From assembly GCA_964486335.1 (NCBI GenBank), contig CAZAMB010000004.1:124001-188000 (forward strand): DNA of 64,000 bases, read 5' to 3'. Position 1 is the first letter of the stretch. Each line of letters starts with the position of its first letter. Positions 45,430-52,658 of the stretch are shown piece by piece. This DNA comes from CAZAMB01 sp964486335 (GTDB taxonomy: Bacteria; Planctomycetota; Phycisphaerae; UBA1845). The notes below the pieces were generated by a model. It was not told where the DNA came from, ran no database searches, and saw only the letters and a list, made by a program, of their open reading frames with translations. Position numbers and translations under genes: made by a program.

Positions 45430-45948
45430 ATGCGAACCGTTGGTCGAAACCTGTTCGTCGCGATTCTGGCTACCGCCGGAGGCTGCATTCACACAGACCG
45501 TGCCGACTCATTTTACGCGATGAAGAACCAGCCGGCGCCGGGTTTTCAGCTTCCATCGCTGGATGGTGGGCGGGTTCGCCTCGAGGACTTCAAGGGTAAA
45601 CCGATCGTACTCGCGTTTTTCGCCTATGGATGAGGGGCCTGTCGTGCGGAGGCTCCGCACCTCACGACTCTCGCCGATAAATACAAAGACCACGGTTTGA
45701 CCGTTCTGGCGATCAACGCATGGGACGAAGACGAGTCCGTCGTAAGGCAGTTCGCTTCCGAGGGAAAGCTGAAGCACCGAATCCTGCTTGATGGCGGGTC
45801 GGTCGCGCGTGACTTGTACGGAATTGAGGGCCTGCCGATAACGCTTTGGATCGACCGGAACGGCGTTGTGGTTGAGGCTGAACGCGACGTCAAGGGATTC
45901 GGGTCGCTGGACCGCAAGACGAGGCAACTTCTTGAACGTTCGGACTGA
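45430..45948 (+). CDS. TlpA/thioredoxin-like lipoprotein with in-frame UGA, probable selenocysteine
   Basis: 172 residues if the TGA at 45631-45633 is read through. The signal is lipoprotein-like (MRTVGRNLFVAILATAGGC). The thioredoxin/AhpC fold follows: PAPGFQLPSLDGGRVRLEDF, GKPIVLAFFAYG, then TGA, then GACRAEAPHLTTLADKYK, INAWDED, and GLPITLWIDRNGVV (the cis-Pro loop). The TGA falls exactly on the first cysteine of the normal WCxxC/GCxxC site, and the resolving Cys71 is kept, giving U-G-A-C. There is no other stop, shift or loss. A ten-pair hairpin begins eight bases after the TGA (see 45641-45668). Without read-through the product would be a 67-residue fragment. An ordinary nonsense mutation remains possible. 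Confidence 0.8.
45641..45668 (+). promoter_or_regulatory. Candidate bacterial SECIS hairpin
   Basis: TGCGGA (45645-45650), loop GGC, TCCGCA (45654-45659) form a perfect upper stem. GTCG (45641-45644) pairs with CGAC (45665-45668) below, with a five-base 3' bulge. The apical loop begins 17 bases after the UGA and contains two Gs, the position and composition expected of SelB-binding elements such as that of E. coli fdhF. Confidence 0.65.
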
Positions 45949-46528
45949 TCGTCGCCCATGTGGACGAACTGGCCATACCCGTTGCCGAACGGTCGGTCTT
46001 TGCTGCTGCTTCTGCTTTCTCTCTTGCTCCGCGTCGTTCGCCGAAACAAAATCCGTCGTTATTGAAGGCGGCGCCGACGCATCCGCTCACCAATATGAAT
46101 GGACCGTAACCAATCGCCGGGCATCGCCGATTCGAGACCTCGAATTTCCGCATCACGGAGCGAGCGTTTTTCTGGGACCCGATCGTTGGTCCATTGAATG
46201 CACGAATCTTGTCGGCATCGGCGTCAAGAATCCGACCGGCGTTTGTGTTGCCAAAGCTAACTCGGCCATCGACGAGATTTCGGAGGGTCGATCAGCGACG
46301 TTTCGGATGCAGATTTCCGGCGGCGGGGCGAAACGAGGGACAGGGTCCGTCACGGTGCGATTCGCGGACGGGACCAGTGAAACCGTGACCGGCGTCGTAC
46401 TTCCAACGGCTGAAGGCGTTGGAGACCGCAACGTACCATTATACGGAATGGCGGTAATCTTTCTGATCTTGGTAGCCACGCGCCTCAAGAAACGCCGAAA
46501 TGCCTCAATTGCCGATAGAGTTGGATGA
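45932..46528 (+). CDS. Secreted beta-domain protein with C-terminal membrane anchor
   Basis: About 198 residues if the in-frame TTG at 45932 is the start; the N terminus is then basic, followed by a Cys-rich hydrophobic core and ASFA cleavage. The TTG overlaps the preceding gene's end by 17 bases. Another frame has an ATG at 45958 with a strongly hydrophobic leucine leader, so a frameshift near 46010 is an alternative. The middle is Ig-like in pattern (YEWTVTNRRASPIRDLEFP ... TFRMQISGG ... GSVTVRFADGTSETVTG). The end is VPLYGMAVIFLILVATRLKKRR, a helix with a basic tail resembling a sorting signal. It overlaps the next gene by four bases. Confidence 0.6.
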   Translation: MNVRTDRRPCGRTGHTRCRTVGLCCCFCFLSCSASFAETKSVVIEGGADASAHQYEWTVTNRRASPIRDLEFPHHGASVFLGPDRWSIECTNLVGIGVKNPTGVCVAKANSAIDEISEGRSATFRMQISGGGAKRGTGSVTVRFADGTSETVTGVVLPTAEGVGDRNVPLYGMAVIFLILVATRLKKRRNASIADRVG

Positions 46529-47877
46529 GACGTTCGTCGCAGACTCCAGCCGGTCAGCTGCTCCACGTCGACGCCGCCATGGCGACTCAGTCGGCCACAG
46601 GTTTCGCTCTTGAGTCGGCGATCATCATCGCAATCGCCTTTTTCGTCTGTTTAAGCTGTTGCTTTGTCGCCGGGAAGCTCGGCCAATCCCCCAAGGAAGG
46701 CTACCGCGAGTACATTACAGCCGGCACGCGCCTGGCGCTGCACGGGACGATCACTTCGCCGTTGATTCTGGACGACGCCAAAGCGGAAGCATCCGCGCTG
46801 ATGCCCCCCGTTTATGTCGCGGTTGTCGCAGTCGCATACAAGGTGTTCGGCGAGGAAAGCGACGCGGCGACATTGGCACTGCAACTTCTCAACATGCTGG
46901 CGGTCGCCATGACAGCCTGGCTTGCATGGCTCATTGCCTGCCGAGCGGGTGGAAGGAAGGCGGGTCGCATCACTGCCACGATCTGCATTCTGAATCCGGC
47001 CATCTTCGGCTACGCGGGCTACATTTGGGATACCTGTCTTTTTTCCATGGCCGTCGTCGTCACCGTTTGGATCGTCCAACGAATGGCGCTCAGCGATGCA
47101 GGAGTCGGACGTTTCGCGCTACTGGGTATCTGGCTGGGACTCATCGCGCATTTGAATCCCGCGTTGACGGCGGCCTATCCGCTTCTCGTGCTCTACCCGC
47201 TACTGAACAGATCATCCCGACAGTGGACACTGATCGCTAAGTGCGTCTGCGCATCGGTCATGGGCTGGCTTATCGCGATTGCTCCGTGGACGATTCGCAA
47301 TCATTCAGCGATCGACAGGTTCGTTTACGTTCGTGGAGGATTCGGTCTTGAGTTGTGGCTTGGAGTTTGCCCGGAAGCCGACGGCGACGGACAATCCGTG
47401 TATCGGAGTCAGTTTCCACTCAACAACTCGGACATTCAGGACGAAATCTCCGCCACTGGTGAGGAAGCGTTTATCGCCGATCGCGGGCACAAAGCGATCG
47501 GGGCGGTCTGGGCGATGCCCGCGCGATTTGTCCGGCTCGTGGCAGTTCGCGCGATCGACTATTGGACGGGATTGACGGCCTCACACTCCGGCTGGCACGG
47601 GATTGTCCCGCGATCGACTGAGCGACGGGTCGTGATGGTGTTCCTTTCGGCGGAATTGCTGGTCCTGGTCGCAAGTCTGTTGGTGCGAGGACGTCCGAAC
47701 GGTTTCGCAACATGGTTGATCGCGGTGATTGTCGTTTTTTCCATTGTCTATTGCCTGACGCATGTTCAAGTTCGATTTCGCACGCCGACAGAGCCGCTCC
47801 TCGCCGTTGTCATTGCCACGACCCTTTTCGGTCCATCGAAAATGCTCCGCGCTTCGAAGTTACGGGCCTCTCCTTGA
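46525..47877 (+). CDS. GT-C/PMT-like integral membrane glycosyltransferase
   Basis: 450 residues with about ten membrane helices starting near residue 27. The pattern is that of dolichyl-phosphate-mannose/ArnT-like transferases: an early loop YREYITAGTRLALHGTITSPL, then NPAIFGYAGYIWD, and the segment IAPWTIRNHSAIDRFVYVRGGFGLELWLG, which is common in this group. These enzymes move a sugar from a polyprenyl carrier to a protein or lipid outside the membrane. The catalytic Asp is not certain. The ATG at 46525 overlaps the upstream stop (ATGA), implying co-translation with the secreted protein. Confidence 0.78.
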   Translation: MRRSSQTPAGQLLHVDAAMATQSATGFALESAIIIAIAFFVCLSCCFVAGKLGQSPKEGYREYITAGTRLALHGTITSPLILDDAKAEASALMPPVYVAVVAVAYKVFGEESDAATLALQLLNMLAVAMTAWLAWLIACRAGGRKAGRITATICILNPAIFGYAGYIWDTCLFSMAVVVTVWIVQRMALSDAGVGRFALLGIWLGLIAHLNPALTAAYPLLVLYPLLNRSSRQWTLIAKCVCASVMGWLIAIAPWTIRNHSAIDRFVYVRGGFGLELWLGVCPEADGDGQSVYRSQFPLNNSDIQDEISATGEEAFIADRGHKAIGAVWAMPARFVRLVAVRAIDYWTGLTASHSGWHGIVPRSTERRVVMVFLSAELLVLVASLLVRGRPNGFATWLIAVIVVFSIVYCLTHVQVRFRTPTEPLLAVVIATTLFGPSKMLRASKLRASP

Positions 47878-47972
47878 ATTCGCTTCTCTCAACTGATGCA
47901 GGACTGCTTGAGGGTCGAAGGCGAACTTGACACCCCCCCGCCACCGAATAGGCTTTGGCCGAAGGCGGCGTC

Positions 47973-49094
47973 ATGAACACACAGGTCATCCAAGTCGACC
48001 CGTTCGGCGCCAACACAGCGGCCATTGAAACGGCGGTTCGTGTGCTGGCACAAGGCGGACTCGTAGCGTTTCCGACGGAGACGGTGTACGGTTTGGCGGC
48101 TTGCGTGGATTCCGAACAGGGTGTGGATCGATTGCGTTCCGCCAAGGGCTTTGGCCAGCACCAGGCATTCACGGTACACATTGCTGATCGGGCGGACGTG
48201 ACCCAATTTGGCGTTTCGCCAACAGGTCTGGCGGAGCGATTCATGCGTAAAGCGTGGCCCGGACCCTTGACCATGATTGTCGAGGCGCAAGACCTGAAGT
48301 CCGCACCGGTCCTTTCCGGTCGAAATGGCGCTGCGACGAACGCGATCTATTCTCAGGGAACGATCGGGCTTCGATGCCCGGACGACGGCGTTGCAAGGGC
48401 GATGCTCCAGGCTTGCGACGGTCCCGTCGTAGCGACCGGCGCTCAATTGAATGGGCAGTGCGCCGCGCGGACCGCGGAGGACGTCGTCACGAATGTCGGG
48501 CACGTGGTCAGCCTATGTCTCGACGCCGGACCGACGCGGTATGGCCGTTCCTCCACGGTGATTCGCCTGCGAGAGCATGGTTACGAATTGGTGCGCGAGG
48601 GTGTGTTGGATGCCGGGATCCTCGAAAGGCTTTCCATGCTAAGGTTGCTGTTTGTTTGCACGGGCAACACCTGTCGTAGCCCTATGGCGGCGGCCATGGC
48701 CCGGTCGATTCTCGCAAAGAGACTAGGTTGCACAGCTGAAGAGCTGCCGACTCGCGGCGTCATGGTGGCCTCCGCAGGCACGGCGGGTGGGAACGGCAAG
48801 GCGACGTCGGGCGCGGTGGCGGCCATGGCGCGTCGAGGAATTGACCTGCGCGATCATTCGTCCACGATGCTGTCACGTGAGCTGATTCAGCAGGCGGATC
48901 ATGTTTTTGTGATGACGCGGCCCCATCGAGACAGCGTCCTGGCGATGGAACCGTCGGCGGAAGGCAAGATTCGATTGATGTTGAACGACGGGGACGTGCA
49001 GGACCCCATCGGTTCGTCGGATGAGGATTACGAGCGATGCGCTCAGACCATTGAACGCGGGCTGGAATCGCGACTGCAAGAGGTGGCGATATGA
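47973..49094 (+). CDS. Threonylcarbamoyl-AMP synthase fused to low-molecular-weight (arginine/tyrosine) phosphatase
   Basis: 373 residues. Residues 1-205 are Sua5/YrdC (GGLVAFPTETVYGLAA, WPGPLTMIV, GTIGLRCPD, SSTVIRL), which makes threonylcarbamoyl-AMP for tRNA t6A37. Residues about 223-373 are an LMW phosphatase with P-loop CTGNTCRS (Cys229 to Ser236) and the acid loop DPIG. The threonine inside the P-loop (Thr233) is the residue that gives Bacillus YwlE its phospho-arginine specificity. In B. subtilis the separate genes ywlC, ywlE and ywlF stand in the same order as here. An internal ATG at 48636 with GAAAGG seven bases before it could also start the phosphatase alone. The ATG at 47973 is preferred to a TTG six codons upstream. 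Confidence 0.88.
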   Translation: MNTQVIQVDPFGANTAAIETAVRVLAQGGLVAFPTETVYGLAACVDSEQGVDRLRSAKGFGQHQAFTVHIADRADVTQFGVSPTGLAERFMRKAWPGPLTMIVEAQDLKSAPVLSGRNGAATNAIYSQGTIGLRCPDDGVARAMLQACDGPVVATGAQLNGQCAARTAEDVVTNVGHVVSLCLDAGPTRYGRSSTVIRLREHGYELVREGVLDAGILERLSMLRLLFVCTGNTCRSPMAAAMARSILAKRLGCTAEELPTRGVMVASAGTAGGNGKATSGAVAAMARRGIDLRDHSSTMLSRELIQQADHVFVMTRPHRDSVLAMEPSAEGKIRLMLNDGDVQDPIGSSDEDYERCAQTIERGLESRLQEVAI

Positions 49095-49549
49095 AAATCG
49101 CGATGTCGAGTGATCACCGTGGATACCGCGCGAAGGAACTGGTGAAGGCGTTTCTGGCGGCGGCCGGTCATACGGTGAATGATTTTGGATGTGACAGCCC
49201 CGCGAGTTGCGATTACCCTGACTCGGCGATCGCCGGCGCAAGCGCAGTGGCATCGGGTTCGTGCGAGCGCGGCATCCTTTTGTGCGGAACGGGCATTGGA
49301 ATGTCGGTATCGGCAAACAAAGTGAACGGCATTCGGGCTGCCCTTTGCCACGACGAATTGACAGCGGAAATGTCGCGCCGACACAACAACGCCAATGTAC
49401 TGTGCCTGCCGGCGGACTTGCTCGGCGACGAGCTCTTGCGTCGTGTTGTCGATGTCTGGCTGCGCACCGAATACGAGGCTGGTCGGCACGACCGACGGAT
49501 TCAAAAAATTACCGATTTTGAAAACAACGGTCGTTCGGCCTCGAAGTAG
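49091..49549 (+). CDS. rpiB: Ribose-5-phosphate isomerase B
   Basis: 152 residues. Interconverts ribose 5-phosphate and ribulose 5-phosphate. It has MKIAMSSDHRGYRAK, the catalytic cysteine loop in LLCGTGIGMSVSANKVNGIRAA, and the RRHNNANVLCLPAD block. The ATG overlaps the stop of the fused gene (ATGA, 49091-49094), so the two are translationally coupled. The terminal 10 residues are not conserved. Confidence 0.95.
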   Translation: MKIAMSSDHRGYRAKELVKAFLAAAGHTVNDFGCDSPASCDYPDSAIAGASAVASGSCERGILLCGTGIGMSVSANKVNGIRAALCHDELTAEMSRRHNNANVLCLPADLLGDELLRRVVDVWLRTEYEAGRHDRRIQKITDFENNGRSASK

Positions 49550-49625
49550 TCACTGAAAGCACAGGACCGGGCATCCCGGCCACCAAACGAAATTACATCA
49601 GCTACGAACCATCACCGCTAATGTG

Positions 49626-50303
49626 TTACACTCGCACGGGAGTCATTGATCGTCGGCGCAACGAAAGCGTTCCCGCTGTGAGGACGCAAAGTCCGAGCAC
49701 CAATAGCCCCCATTCGGAAACCGCCGGGACGGCAAGGAAACTCGCCGACGTGTTTGAGAGATAGATAAAGTCGCCGGTAGACGAGAAGTTGTTGTTGATT
49801 CCGTTGCCCGCGGCCCAAAACGTCACCGCTCCAACATCGGTTGACGGTGCCTGCCAACGAACATTAAAGCTGGCCGAGTTACCATTGGCCGCCCAATTCG
49901 TGACAGAGTTGCTTACACCGGCTGATGTATGGTTGATGAAAACGTTGTCGTCGGGATTAAGCTGTGTGTTGACGGCATCGGTGACGATCAGGGTTCCCGC
50001 CGGCGTGCCATTGGCTTGCTCGACGCTAAGCTGGAAGCCAGCGCCGACTCGGGCGGCATCCGAAACGCGAACGATCAGATCGTAAATCACGTCGGCCTGG
50101 TATTGGGTCGGAGCGTTCAGGATCTCGACCATTCCGGTACCGACGTTTGTCCCGTGACAGCTCATGCAGGTTGCATTGCCGCTACCGGGGCTACCGGTGC
50201 GTCCCACCGGCGGGTTTGCGCGAAACGCCCAAGCCGGTGACGCGGCAAATGCCAGCACCGCCATGCCCGCAATCAACAATCTTCCATTGATTCCAGCCGA
50301 CAT
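49626..50303 (-). CDS. Exported anchor-V/Reeler-like protein with CxxCH and IPTL-like tail
   Basis: 225 residues from the ATG at 50303, with GGGGAGG seven bases upstream. The signal peptide ends SPAWA. The mature N terminus has GRTGSPGSGNATCMSCHG; CxxCH is a haem-c attachment motif, and this TGSPG...C..CHG block is known from choice-of-anchor V domains. A beta domain follows (about 55-195). The C terminus VPAVSEWGLLVLGLCVLTAGTLSLRRRS has the S-E-W-G plus hydrophobic plus basic pattern of IPTL-CTERM sorting signals. Haem binding is not proven. Confidence 0.82.
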   Translation of the reverse strand: MSAGINGRLLIAGMAVLAFAASPAWAFRANPPVGRTGSPGSGNATCMSCHGTNVGTGMVEILNAPTQYQADVIYDLIVRVSDAARVGAGFQLSVEQANGTPAGTLIVTDAVNTQLNPDDNVFINHTSAGVSNSVTNWAANGNSASFNVRWQAPSTDVGAVTFWAAGNGINNNFSSTGDFIYLSNTSASFLAVPAVSEWGLLVLGLCVLTAGTLSLRRRSMTPVRV

Positions 50304-50639
50304 CGTTTTACCTCCCCATTCCTGAAACGAGCCTCGATAACAGAGGATGAATCGGCTCCCGCAGCGCGGGCCGACCGAATCCCGGAAACAGGCGAGCTTT
50401 GGGCAGACTACCCCCCGCACGCGGAATGCATTTCCCTCCCAGACCTTAGCATTCTAACGCAAACCGGCGGCGAAAAACAAGCCGGAGTCCGATCATTCCT
50501 CTCGATTCCCGAACGTGGGAATCATTGATCGGCGCGCTACCGAAAGCTAGAGTACGGTCGAATCACGGGTCATAAGGCGGCCTTTCGCGGTGGAAAACGG
50601 TGCACGCCACTTCGGAACCTGCCATCAGGAAGGTTCGGC
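50304..50639. other. Divergent intergenic region with nested palindrome
   Basis: 336 bases between the anchor protein gene and glnS. It contains the nested palindrome at 50490-50531. No gene recognised. A good AGGAAGG site precedes glnS. Confidence 0.45.
50490..50531. repeat. Nested inverted repeat upstream of glnS
   Basis: The inner arms are GATTCCC (50504-50510) and GGGAATC (50517-50523); the outer arms are CGATCA (50490-50495) and TGATCG (50526-50531). It could be an operator or an mRNA leader hairpin for glnS; purpose unknown. Confidence 0.5.
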
Positions 50640-52412
50640 ATGGGCAAAAACACGGGATCGGTTCCACCCGCGGACGGGACTCGAGAATCGGAGGATTCCT
50701 CGTCGAAACGGTCGCTGGATTTTATCCGGACCATAGTCACAGAAGACAATCGAACGGGCAAATGGGCAGGCCGGGTTCATACGCGCTTTCCACCCGAACC
50801 CAACGGTTATCTGCACATCGGCCACGCCAAGTCGATCTGCCTCAATTCAGGCATTGCCCGCGACTTCGGCGGCAAGTTCAACCTTCGTTTCGACGACACC
50901 AATCCGACGACGGAGGAGGTCGAATACGTCGAGTCCATCAAGGAGGACGTGCGCTGGCTAGGGGCGGATTGGGAAGACCGCCTCTTATTCGCGTCGGATT
51001 ATTTCGAACGGATGTACGAGTGGGCCGTTGAGCTGATCAAGAAAGGCAAGGCCTTTGTTTGCGACCTCACCGCCGAGGAGACGAGTCGTTATCGCGGCAC
51101 GCTGACCACGCCGGGGCGGGAAAGCCCGCATCGGAATCGTAGCGTTGAGGAAAACCTCGACCTCTTCTCGCGGATGCGCAAGGGTGAGTTCCGCGATGGC
51201 TCGAAGACGCTCCGCGCCAAGATCGACATGGCCCATGCCAACATGAACATGCGCGACCCGGTCATGTATCGAATCCTGCACGCGCATCATCATCGACAGG
51301 GCGACGATTGGTGCGTCTATCCGATGTACGACTGGGCGCACGGGCTGGAGGATTCGCTCGAAGGAATCACGCATTCCATTTGCACGCTGGAATTCGAGGA
51401 CCATCGTCCGCTGTATGACTGGTTCCTTCGCGCGATCAACGAAGACCGCGGTCCGGGCAGCTCGTGGGGAGCGCCGATTCACCATCCGCAACAGATCGAA
51501 TTCGCCCGGCTTGAACTGACGCACACGGTGATGAGCAAGCGCCGGTTGCTCGAACTGGTCAAGGGCGGGCTGGTTCGTGGCTGGGATGATCCGCGCATGC
51601 CGACCATTTGTGGAATGAGGCGGCGCGGGTTCACGCCGGAATCCATTCGGCGTTTTTGCGACATGATCGGCGTAGCCAAATTCAACAGCACGGTCGATTT
51701 CGGGAAATTGGAATTCTGCGTGCGGGAAGACCTCAACAAGCGCGCAAATCGCGTGATGGCTGTGCTCAGGCCGCTCAAGGTTGTTATCGAAAACTACCCC
51801 GAAGGCCGGTCGGAAATGGTTCAAGCCGTCAACAACCCTGAGGATCTGTCTGCCGGCACGCGCGACGTTCCGTTTTCACGCGTACTCTACATTGAACAGG
51901 ACGATTTTCGGGAGGTGCCGCCGCCGAAGTACCATCGACTTTCGCCGGGAGTCGAGGTTCGATTGCGGTACGCCTATTTCGTGAAATGCGTCGGCGTCGT
52001 CAAGGACCCGGCGACGGGCGAAGTGATCGAAGTCCGCTGTACCTACGATCCCGCGACGCGCGGAGGCGATGCCCCGGACGGTCGCAAGGTCAAGGCCACG
52101 CTCCACTGGGTGTCGGCCGATCATGCCGCGACGTGCGAGGTTCGGCTGTACGATCACCTCTTCGCCAAAGAGGATCCGAACGACGCGGCCGATGGGCTGG
52201 ACTGGAAGTCAAACCTCAATCCAAATTCGCTGGAGGTCGTTTCGCCAGCGCAGATCGAACCGAGCGTTCGCGGCGCAGCGCCCGGCACGCGATTCCAGTT
52301 CGAACGAGTCGGCTACTTCTGCGTCGATACCGAATCATCCGACGCGCGTCTCGTCTTCAACCGCACCGTCACACTGAAAGACACCTGGGCGAAGATCGAA
52401 AAGCGACAGTAG
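50640..52412 (+). CDS. glnS: Glutaminyl-tRNA synthetase
   Basis: 590 residues (E. coli 554). A class I synthetase that charges tRNA-Gln directly. It has the HIGH motif in PPEPNGYLHIGHAKSICLN, RFDDTNPTTEEVEYVESI, the KMSKS-type loop VMSKRRL, and the anticodon-binding barrels to the end. Having GlnRS suggests that Gln-tRNA does not depend solely on the GatCAB route. The ATG at 50640 follows AGGAAGG. The extra N-terminal 30 residues are Ser/Asp-rich. Confidence 0.97.
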   Translation: MGKNTGSVPPADGTRESEDSSSKRSLDFIRTIVTEDNRTGKWAGRVHTRFPPEPNGYLHIGHAKSICLNSGIARDFGGKFNLRFDDTNPTTEEVEYVESIKEDVRWLGADWEDRLLFASDYFERMYEWAVELIKKGKAFVCDLTAEETSRYRGTLTTPGRESPHRNRSVEENLDLFSRMRKGEFRDGSKTLRAKIDMAHANMNMRDPVMYRILHAHHHRQGDDWCVYPMYDWAHGLEDSLEGITHSICTLEFEDHRPLYDWFLRAINEDRGPGSSWGAPIHHPQQIEFARLELTHTVMSKRRLLELVKGGLVRGWDDPRMPTICGMRRRGFTPESIRRFCDMIGVAKFNSTVDFGKLEFCVREDLNKRANRVMAVLRPLKVVIENYPEGRSEMVQAVNNPEDLSAGTRDVPFSRVLYIEQDDFREVPPPKYHRLSPGVEVRLRYAYFVKCVGVVKDPATGEVIEVRCTYDPATRGGDAPDGRKVKATLHWVSADHAATCEVRLYDHLFAKEDPNDAADGLDWKSNLNPNSLEVVSPAQIEPSVRGAAPGTRFQFERVGYFCVDTESSDARLVFNRTVTLKDTWAKIEKRQ

Positions 52413-52506
52413 TTTCGCTTCAACGAACCCTGGCAGTCCGTGGTGGAACGCCGCTCGTCCATGGCAAATGTAGCGTTACCCCTCGTGTGTGACGCGCTAC
52501 CAAGAT

Positions 52507-52533
52507 TTGCGCCGCCCACAAGGGGCGGCGCAA
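52507..52533. terminator. Hairpin terminator between convergent glnS and the beta-lactamase-fold gene
   Basis: TTGCGCCGCCC, five bases, then GGGCGGCGCAA: an 11-pair stem 95 bases after glnS. A T-run is lacking on both sides; probably used bidirectionally. Confidence 0.6.
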
Positions 52534-52548
52534 CACTCACGACGAAAT

Positions 52549-52656
52549 GCTAGAGCATTCCTGGTGCAAACGTAGCGGATGACTCGTCCAACTCTCCGGG
52601 AGTCCGCGCGAACTGAAGTTCGCGGCTCGCTACGATTGGATTGAGATTGCTCTAGC
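52549..52656 (-). mobile_element. Dispersed palindromic element B, intact copy
   Basis: 108 bases bounded by perfect nine-base terminal inverted repeats, GCTAGAGCA (52549-52557) and TGCTCTAGC (52648-52656). The centre has the near-perfect hairpin CGCGAACT/AGTTCGCG. A diverged copy in opposite orientation lies at 29615-29713. Element B ends two bases before the stop codon of the gene at 52659. Non-coding; no flanking target duplication was recognised. Confidence 0.65.
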
Positions 52657-52658
52657 GC

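Noticed and set aside
45631..45633. Simple nonsense mutation or sequencing error making a pseudogene
   Set aside because: Possible but less likely: the UGA lies on the catalytic Cys, the frame beyond is undamaged, and a SECIS-like hairpin follows. Kept as the main alternative.
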